Assembly: GCA_039000515.1 (NCBI GenBank)
Contig: JBCFYV010000012.1
Coordinates: 88,380,284 to 88,444,283 of the forward strand
Direction of reading: 5' to 3'
DNA: 64,000 nt
From: Timema cristinae
Lineage: Eukaryota > Arthropoda > Insecta > Phasmatodea > Timematidae
The notes beneath the pieces are model-generated. The model did not search any database and had not been told where the DNA came from. It saw only the letters and a program-made list of their open reading frames with translations. Positions within the stretch are counted from its first letter, which is position 1; each line of letters opens with the position of its first letter. The position numbers and the translations under genes were made by a program. Of the stretch, positions 56,161-64,000 are shown one piece after another.

Positions 56161-58890
56161 GTAAGTAGTCTTACACTTTGTTGTTTTATACAAACAATTT
56201 TAATTCTCAGGTTCTGACATGATTCTATTTAATTAAAAAATGTTCTTATCCCATTGTTTAAAATTATGTTTAAATTTGCAGTATTAAAATGAGCCAACTT
56301 AGTTATTTTGGCACTATGAAGTGAATATAGTGTTTTTTAAACATGTCCTACTTTTTTATCAAATAGGTAGTCCTACTTTTTTTACTTTTTCATCAAAATG
56401 TCCTACTTTTACTACTTTTTGACACCCAAAATATGCTATAGGGACATGTTAATACCTCTCCCCTTACCTCTATTTTGGTATAAACCATGTTTTGAAATAA
56501 CAAACCACCACTAATGCAGGATGTCTGAACAACTGCAACATATCTCAATGCTCCTGTAGGCAGCCACCCTTAATCATAAAGTGTAAAAAAAATTTTGAAG
56601 CAAGTTTCGAATTCTTAGTTTCATTAAAGGTACCATAGAGCATTATACTTTTCAAAATTTGAAACATAACTTGCGAAATAATACATTTTGCAGTTTGGAA
56701 ACAGTTGGTTGTGAAATTTAATGAAATTATTTTGCGCCTCTTATCGAATATGGCCATTTTCCTTTGAAATTATAAAATAAAATGTGAAATAGGTGCTTTT
56801 ACTCTGTTCAATTTATATGCTAGTAAAAATTCACACTTTTATGGGATTATTTTATTTTAACGAAGCAGACTATGGTGAATAGTGCTTTTCTACATAATAG
56901 TCCAAATATAAATTTGTAATATTTCACTTACCAATTTTCAAAAAATAATTGGTTGTTAAGTAACAATATTGACTAAAATCACATTTTCACTATTTGAACA
57001 ATTTAAATTTGTAAAATTATTCACAATATTACACTAATAATTAATTAAATAACTTAGACAGTAAAATTGTCCATTATTTTTAATAAAATAACTTCAAATT
57101 TTTTCATCGAACATGAGTTCAGGCTATAAATGTAAAGTACCCGAGTATTTATAATTAAGAATAAATACCCTAGATTTATACCTGGGTGAATACCCAAACA
57201 TTCATAAATACCCTTGTATTTAGGAATTTCCCTTGAAAACTTAGTTTTACATATTTTTCTTTTTAGCTTTACAAAATACTATATAATAGATACAATACAT
57301 ATAATTTTACATAATACAGGCAACTGTCGATAACTAGTAGCTACTAAACGGTGCGGGGGTCTTTCTGAGTTACGAAAAGTCTGTCTTATAGAGAGGAAAT
57401 AAAGTTGGCCTAAGAAATGAAAACTAATACTTTATCCAAAGTAATATTATACTTTAAGGTGACGAGGTAAACAATACATATCAGATAAGGACACACAAAT
57501 AACACAGGTACTATAATGGGAAAGTTTGAGATTACAACAGGCCTACAGTACTTGCAAATTATCTATATGATACTGTAATGTATGTACAGGGGCGAGATTG
57601 GAGGGGTAGTAGCGCTGTGTTGCAAGATCTCAAAAGGTCCCCTGAATTGAGACGAAAGTAGTTTATGACCTGTTTGTGATCATCATTTTGTTTGTCCCCG
57701 CATGCATTACATTATTTCTATAACATCTTTAGTGTGCCAGCATGTGGATGGCATGTTACGGCCTACTATATAAAATTTTATTTTCAGAAATTTTTTACCT
57801 TAACTAACTTTGAGTTATCAGGAGTTGACTATCAAAAATGGTTCTTGTATTATTTACTCCAAATTACAAGAGAATACATTAATAAGTAATTAATTTTAAA
57901 TGTTATTGTTTTAAGGTTTCTTTGTTAAAGAATTTTTTAATCCTTTTATATTAATCTTACTTTATAAATTCCCAATTATTAATCTCCAGTATTATTTACC
58001 TATAACTCAGTGTATTTTAAGCCTTACACAATATTAAAATTAAATTAAAGTAGGTGGAAATAACAGATAGAGGAGTGACTTTAACTGTTTTTATTCATAC
58101 ACTAATGGTATAAAATCATAGAAATAAGAAAACTTTCTGACCAGGAGGGTGTTGTAGAAACCAAAATTAGTGACTTTGGGTGACCTTTTTTGACCACAAA
58201 ATTCCTTCAGTAAACGTTGAACATTATATACAGTATAAAAATAGGGATAATGCACTCAGCCGCAACATTAAACTTTAACTAGATGGTGAACGTTAACCTT
58301 TTCCTTAGCATCACGGTACAATCAGGCAACTTGCGACTAGCGCATTGCATCATGGATAGTGGGTGGCTGACATTCAATGCTTTCATTTTGTTATGATGTG
58401 TGGGAAATTCAAACAAAAATATTTTTGTGAATTTATGGCCAACTATTGAAAATTCTTGACTTTTCAAGGACTTTCATGACTTTTTTTTTTTTGCAATTAG
58501 TAACTTTTGTGACATTTATGACCCAATAGACACCCTGCCGATTCAAATATACAGAAAAATATACCCACACTTGCTAGAAATATAGTGTCAACTAGCCATT
58601 TTTTATGAAAATTAATTTTTCTCTCTATTAATATAATTTTATATGTGTGCGATTATATATATGTTGTGTTTAAAAATCCAATATTGAGATGCAAGACGAA
58701 TTAGATGATACAAATCCATTGGCCCTTTCAATCAGTCATTCTCATTATGTATTAATACTTCTTCCATATTTAATTCATCACTTTCACAAGTAGCTGTAAA
58801 GGCCATCATATTCTCTAACTATGCGTCATCTTCATCATCATTAGATTGCAGCTCTATTTATTCCAATGATGTGTCACTGTTTTTCTTTTA
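56161..58890. other. Intron 3 sequence, mostly unassigned
   Basis: GACACCCTG at 58529-58537 resembles a hAT terminus in reverse, and CAGGAGGGTGTTG at 58142 could be its partner, but the flanks do not confirm it. No exon 4 of the MTA1-like gene was found. Confidence 0.35.
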
Positions 58891-58899
58891 TGATTTTAT

Positions 58900-59391
58900 T
58901 TATTTTAGCTTGTTGCTACTGTTTAGTAATGTACAATTATGAGATAAAAATGTTAGCTTGGCTGCCAGGTGTGTTGTTAAGCTATTTCTGTTTTTGCTAT
59001 GAATCCAAGTCATGTACTGAATATTCTTTCTGTGGCAGATAATGTAAGACAGGGATCCCAAGGATTCTTATTGTCACATCAGCTGACACACAAGTTCCTC
59101 ATAAGCCCCTCTACATAACATTGGGCTTAACTCATTTTCACCCACACCATCCCAAATGAACTTACACCGCCACCGTCCTTTTTTATCTCAGTAGTCAGCT
59201 AAATCTTGTCGAATTTTTTCCACATTCAATTCCATGTGGTCACATATAAAACTTATTGCATCAATCATTTCTGTTGCTTTCAATTTGTTGCCTTGTGCAG
59301 CTGGATTCAAAAGATCAGCTGCCAGGTGGATTTGGCTTACTCCAAATTTTTTCTGTTCTGCAAATTTAGCCAAAAGCTTTTTTTGCTTCAT
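58900..59391 (-). pseudogene. hAT transposase C-terminal remnant
   Basis: The minus strand reads FGVSQIHLAADLLNPAAQGN, DAISFICDHMELNVEKIRQD, LADY then a stop, GRWRCKFIWDG, and after shifts TWIHSKNRNSLTTHLAAKLT and FLSHNCTLL. This is the end of the catalytic domain and the C-terminal dimerisation segment of a hAT transposase, a different branch from the DUF4371 type at 23711-25230. Stops and shifts make it inactive. It lies antisense in intron 3. Confidence 0.8.
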
Positions 59392-59919
59392 CTTTTTGAG
59401 TGGGGATACAGGAATTTATTTATTTAAGGTTGATTCTAACTTGTTAAATTTTAAATATGCATTGTGAATCTGGGGAGTGTTAAGTTTATTATCTTTACAT
59501 GCTAGTCTTAAGAGTTAGGCCCCTAGTTGATATACCTCTCTGATTGTATTAAACTATAAATACTTATTTTAGTGTAGATTTTTTTTAATGCAACACCATT
59601 CAAAATAATTTTGTAAATTAGTTTTTTTCCCACTTCTGGTATTTTTAATTTTTGACTTTTTTTTAGGGCTGTCACAATAATTTTAAGTTGTAAAGTAAGT
59701 TATTATAAGGTTATTTATAGTATACTACTGTGGTCAAAACAAATAATTATACATCCAAAAATTATTTAAAGTAGTAAATACTCTAATTTTGGGTATTTAT
59801 CCAGAGCAGAGATAAATACCTGTGTATATAGCCATTTACAACTACCCTACTCACTGGGTATTTACTCGGCCCACATCACTAGTTCAGGCATAACTAGTTG
59901 CTCTGAACCCCCTAGCTCA

Positions 59920-60128
59920 TTCAGAAGTGCCTCTCTACTGGTCTAAGAGTAATGGGTTCAATTCTCACCATATATCAGCTGTATGTACTGAGGGTATTTT
60001 TTCCTGAATGGTTTCCCACTCTCCCTCCACAACACAAATGCTGGTATATTTTCTTTGAATCCTATCTTTTCCATCACTAATCAATTAGTGTAATTAAATG
60101 CATGTAACCTGTGTATTAAGATACATAT
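59920..60128 (+). mobile_element. SINE family B-like, decayed
   Basis: Head CTACTGGTCTAAGAG, box B GGGTTCAATTCTC, body TTTTTTCCTGAATGGTTTCC and CTCCCTCC, remnants of the tail (CATGTAACCTGTGTATTAAG). Confidence 0.6.
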
Positions 60129-60659
60129 AGCTGTCGTCTTAAACTTTTCACATGAATCACTCCCTCTATTTACTGCTGATGAGGTTTTATTCCAACCTTT
60201 ACATCAGTTTCAGGAGAAAAGATTCAACATTTTTTTCTTGCTTATATGTATAATCATGACAACCATTACCCATACCTACAAATAATATATAAAAATGTAA
60301 TCTTATATATATATATATATCTCTCGATAATGACTGACTAACAATGAAATTAAGTACACAACTTTAATTGGATAAGAAATGTGTTGAAGTTTAGTTTACT
60401 GTTAATTATTCACTACACTACACCAAAATTGTTAATAGTTTAGTAGTTTTTTCACTTTAAAATGATTAGTTTTAGAGTGTACTTAAAAAAAATATATATA
60501 TTATAAAAAATGGTAACACTCTTTCACTGGTCTCAATTCCTTGGTTTTCTAAAGTTGAATACATAACACCACGATGTGACACCTGGTTTGAGATGTATAA
60601 ACTTCATAAGTTAGGGGCTATCCGTGGGCTCTTTAGTCTCAATATATTTATTCCTTACC

Positions 60660-60872
60660 TGCATCAGTGAGCACACTGACAAAGAGGTTTGGCAGGGACG
60701 AGGGAGGTCTTGGTTTGAATTCCAACTACTTCTACTGAGGGTAGTTTTCCCAAATGTTTTCCCACTATCCATAAACACAAATGTGAGTATACTTATTATA
60801 AATTATACCTTCATCTCTATCCTATAAGATTAAATATTAAAGTTTCCTCGACAGCTAGTAAGATATGATGCA
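60660..60872 (+). mobile_element. SINE family B-like, decayed
   Basis: Box B TTGGTTTGAATTCC, body GAGGGTAGTTTTCCCAAATG and AAATGTGAGTATACTTATTA, tail remnant CAGCTAGTAAGATATGATGC. A second, minus-strand SINE-like trace lies at about 60955-61090. Confidence 0.55.
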
Positions 60873-61099
60873 CAATTGTAGTATATATATATTTTTACTA
60901 TGTTTCCCTACTCATTCAAGGTCTTTAAGGTAATATTTTAACTAAACTATTGAGGTAAGAATGAGGAAGGTATGGCTTTTAGAGGTCTGAAATGTAACCA
61001 TATCTGTTTGGAGGAAGAATGTAAAAAACAACAACTACATCTAACTGGAATTCAAACCTTGACATAACCGGAAAGCTGGACTAAATTATGATCTTGACA

Positions 61100-62630
61100 T
61101 TTAAATTGTGTTTTCACGGGTGCATGTTTTGGTGTTGTAAATGTTCATCTTCTGGTCAAGGCTGTCACCATTTAAATTTGCGGGGTGGCATTTCTTCTCT
61201 CACTTGTGGCTTATGTTGACATTTCCTAAACAGGAATTTAAAAAAATTAACCATTCCCTTCTTCTCAAGACATTTAAAGTTTTTAAAAACCTAGATAGGC
61301 TATTAGCTGTAGAAAATGAACATTATAAGAATTCATTATTCGATTGATCTAGCAATTCAAGAACTAAAAAAAAATAGTACTCTATGCAAGGAAGGGATTT
61401 TTAACTGCTTCCCTCTTAATCAGGTACTAATTCTGCTCACTCCATGCTAATTACTCACTACGACTCATAGGCAACCCTTCAAGTGTTGGTTTTAGCTCAT
61501 TGAAGCTGCTTCATGCTAAATGGAGACAGAATGAATGACTAACTTAGTACTCAGCATCTCTAGTCAAATTAGAAACCTAGAGTTCTTAGGGAATTTCTTT
61601 TTGCATGGAAAATTAAGAAATTCTCAGGTAATTTTGAGGTGACTCAGGAAATATTTTTTATGTTTCATAATAATTATCTGCAACAAATCATTATTATGAA
61701 ACATAAAAAAAAATCCCCTGAAACATTTTTTCATGTGATTGATTACCTGGTTTAAAAAACACACCAACTTTTGGCAATAGAGGCAATTTGATTCATCTGC
61801 AAATGAAAAGTACTACATTTGAAACATGCAGCGATAGTTTTGTACAAGTAAACTGGTTATGGTTTACTGATGCATGCATATGTGATTTGTATGAAGAAAT
61901 GAAGAATAGCGCTGTTTTAAATTATTAATCAAAGTATGTTAAAGTCTTGGAAGTATTTAACTTTACAAAAGTTGATTCACCAATCTATGAACTTAATGTG
62001 TATTTCAATTTTACTTTTGGCCCACTTAAGAAAGATGTTTATGAATTTTTATAGATAACCAAGTTAGGAATATACAAACCCAGGGGAACAGATTTTTTCT
62101 AATTTTGAATATTTGGAGAAAGTCAGTTACAAGTTTTACTGATGATTTTAATGTCTTTGATCACAAAGCAGATTATGAATTTTCTTGAATTTGTAATGAT
62201 TTTTACTAAATTCATTGCCTAGATTGAATCCTTTTTAGAAACAAAAATTATTTAAAATTCCAAGTCCAGGTATTTTTTAAATTAAAGTAGCCATATGAGT
62301 AAAATTATAGGATTCCTTAAGTCTGAAAAAAAATTGTGTGAAATAACCTGGAATTCTAAGGCACTTAGGAGATTTCTCTCACTCTAAGATTAAGTAGACG
62401 CCCCGAATTATCTATCCATGAACGCAGACTGGCGCAAATGGTTGATTCCCTGCTCATTCTTCCATTAGTAACCAGTGTGTTAATTCATGCTATGACCATC
62501 AGACAAGGTACAATTGGCTAGGATCAGTATGTCCCTTGCGAGTGTGACTCAAACTCACTTCCTACCTGTGCCGATGGAACAATTGAAATTAATGATTGAG
62601 ATCCTTAACTACGACCTCTTACTTCTTTTA
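61100..62630. other. Intron 3 sequence, nothing recognised
   Basis: A short hairpin at about 61660-61700 (TTTCATAATAATTATCTGC and its inverse) is the only structure seen. Confidence 0.4.
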
Positions 62631-62639
62631 AGTTCCTAG

Positions 62640-63078
62640 TAGTAATTATAAGTATCTATTTTCCCTTGGTATTCATAGGCTTTTGTTTCTTTTCGCCAAT
62701 TCTAGTTCTCTAATTACCCTAGGTAATCCTGGTTTTCTGTTTATCCTATGTTCTCTTAGTTTCCTATTATTCCTATGTAATTGTGATTCCAGTTCTTTAT
62801 TTATCCTAGAAAATAAAAGCTATACATTTATTATGGGTAATCCGAGGTATATTTATCTCCTGATTCATCATATTCCTCTATAGCTCTTGGGCGTTCCTTG
62901 TTCTCTTTTTCTGCTAGGTAATCCTTGGTCTTTATTTATCTTGGGTAATCCTAGCTTTACATTTTTACTGGGTATTCCTAGTTTTGTATATCCCCTGTGT
63001 AATTCTGGCTCTCTATTTCACCCAGGCAATCCTTATTTACATTTATCCTGTGTAATTTTAGTTCCTCATTTACCTGGG
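62640..63078 (+). repeat. Degenerate 27-bp repeat, coding-like but probably not a gene
   Basis: Words like GGTAATCCTGGTTCT and CTTTATTTATCCTGGG recur about every 27 bp. In one frame this gives a 9-residue pattern of the SLFILGNPx kind over two short ORFs (62683-62883, 62887-63099). The repeat is poorly conserved at the amino-acid level and has no start context, so I treat it as a decayed minisatellite. Confidence 0.6.
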
Positions 63079-63099
63079 CTAAGAAAACGACTCCGCTGA

Positions 63100-63510
63100 C
63101 CGAGATAGCAACTCGTGTGTTGAGGTTTTGGATCAGAAGTAACCAAGGGGGATGACTGCACCATCTGGGATAGTAACTCTTGTGCTGAGGGTGTGGAGGA
63201 GACATAACCTTTAGCTCATCTACGGTAGCGGACAGCTAGCAAAAGGTTCTTTATTGCATAGATTGGCTGAAAGTCACTTATGTCAACTTATTTGATCTAT
63301 AGAAAGATGATTCCAGGGTAGTAACCTTTGTCTTGAGGGTTTGGACCAGAAGTAACACAGTATTATGACTGCACAAACCAGGATAGTTATCTGTCTCTTG
63401 AGGGTTTGGACCAGAAGTAACATAGTCAGATGACTGCACAAACCAGGATAGGTGCCAGTCTCTTGAGGGTTTGGACCAGAAGTAACTAACTTAGGAGGAT
63501 GACTGCACCA
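63100..63510 (+). repeat. 65-bp tandem repeat, about five copies
   Basis: GAGGGTTTGGACCAGAAGTA recurs near 63335, 63400 and 63465 with GATGACTGCACAAACCAGGA between. Two more divergent copies lie at 63105-63240. Confidence 0.75.
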
Positions 63511-64000
63511 ACCTTAATAGGAACATCTTCTTGAAGGATCCCGAGTTTGAACCCCGGTATCTTAAAGTCGACGCCTAGGATGGGGGTGGTGAAGAGCGGC
63601 GCCCAGCATCCCGAGGTATGGGGGGAGGGGAATACATCTGTGTGTGTGGGCCTGTTATCGATTAGACAAGAGCTTCTCATGCACACACAGTAAATTGCGA
63701 GACAGAGAAAGACAGCAGACGAGTGGGAGGTAGTGGGAAGGGTGTTTGCCGGTAGCAACCCTCTTTCTATATCCACGTTCCAACTCGACTACAACGCTGG
63801 AACACTCGCGTTTGTTTAAAAAAAAAAATTATTTATACATTACCTCTAACAATCGTCTGATGACCGACAAGTTTAAGAACATTGGTAGCACACTTTGCTT
63901 TTACTTGGGAAGACCGGGGTTTGATTCTTACGTGATACGATGCACAAGTAAGCTTAAGACATTTTTCCAACTGATCTGAACGCACCCATGCTTAATCCTC
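63511..64000. other. GC-richer end of window, unassigned
   Basis: Two box-B-like strings (GAGTTTGAACCCCGG at 63543 and GGGGTTTGATTC at 63916) hint at decayed tRNA-derived SINEs. No exon recognised. Confidence 0.35.

Noticed and set aside
58142..58537. Non-autonomous hAT with CAGGGTGTC-type ends
   Set aside because: The left end matches poorly and no 8-bp duplication flanks it.
56161..64000. Exon 4 of the MTA1-like gene
   Set aside because: No frame contains the expected next BAH/ELM2 blocks; the exon must lie beyond the window.

Overview
The window is AT-rich, repeat-dense animal DNA with GT-AG introns of 7 to 10 kb. The only gene named with confidence is an MTA/NuRD-type gene whose peptide closely resembles arthropod MTA1-like proteins. 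The SINE, hAT, PIF/Harbinger, pogo, mariner and RTE-like LINE content suits a large-genome arthropod, probably an insect. I cannot name the species.

Genes. (1) Plus strand, 39155 to 56160 and beyond: the first three coding exons of an MTA1-like gene (BAH domain start), with introns of 9,735 bp and 7,081 bp and a third intron running off the window. Its 5' flank has a joined E-box/CRE, and its leader has two upstream ORFs. (2) Minus strand, 14844 to 10408: a long, apparently intronless ORF of about 1,479 residues after five single-base frame breaks are allowed for; low-complexity, with internal repeats and unknown function. (3) Minus strand, 17239 to 16241: a two-exon gene for a 152-residue protein with a signal peptide, unknown function.

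Layout. 1-2035 is featureless. 2040-4525 is a tandem array of ~176-bp units that turns round in the middle to form a giant inverted repeat. 6.5-9.7 kb holds dead transposon genes. 10.4-17.2 kb holds the two unknown genes. 18.5-31.9 kb is a nest of transposons: a 6.25-kb DUF4371/ZBED5-type hAT inserted into a mariner-like fragment and itself split by a 3.74-kb hAT that carries a SINE and a possible LTR with 88-bp repeats, flanked by Harbinger relics and two copies of one MITE. 32-38.5 kb has SINEs, an RTE-like LINE tail, a near-palindromic MITE, a 30-copy 38-bp minisatellite and a hAT-within-hAT pair. 39-64 kb is the MTA locus, its introns filled with hATs, SINEs, a TAA-flanked MITE and dead pogo and hAT transposases.

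Two recurrent SINE families have different tRNA-like heads but the same 3' tail, so they probably use one LINE. Another repeat, present at two loci, has tRNA-like sequences as its inverted ends, both pointing outward. I could find no description of it from memory, and it is the best candidate here for an undescribed element. Many insertions could be bounded by target-site duplications read directly from the sequence.
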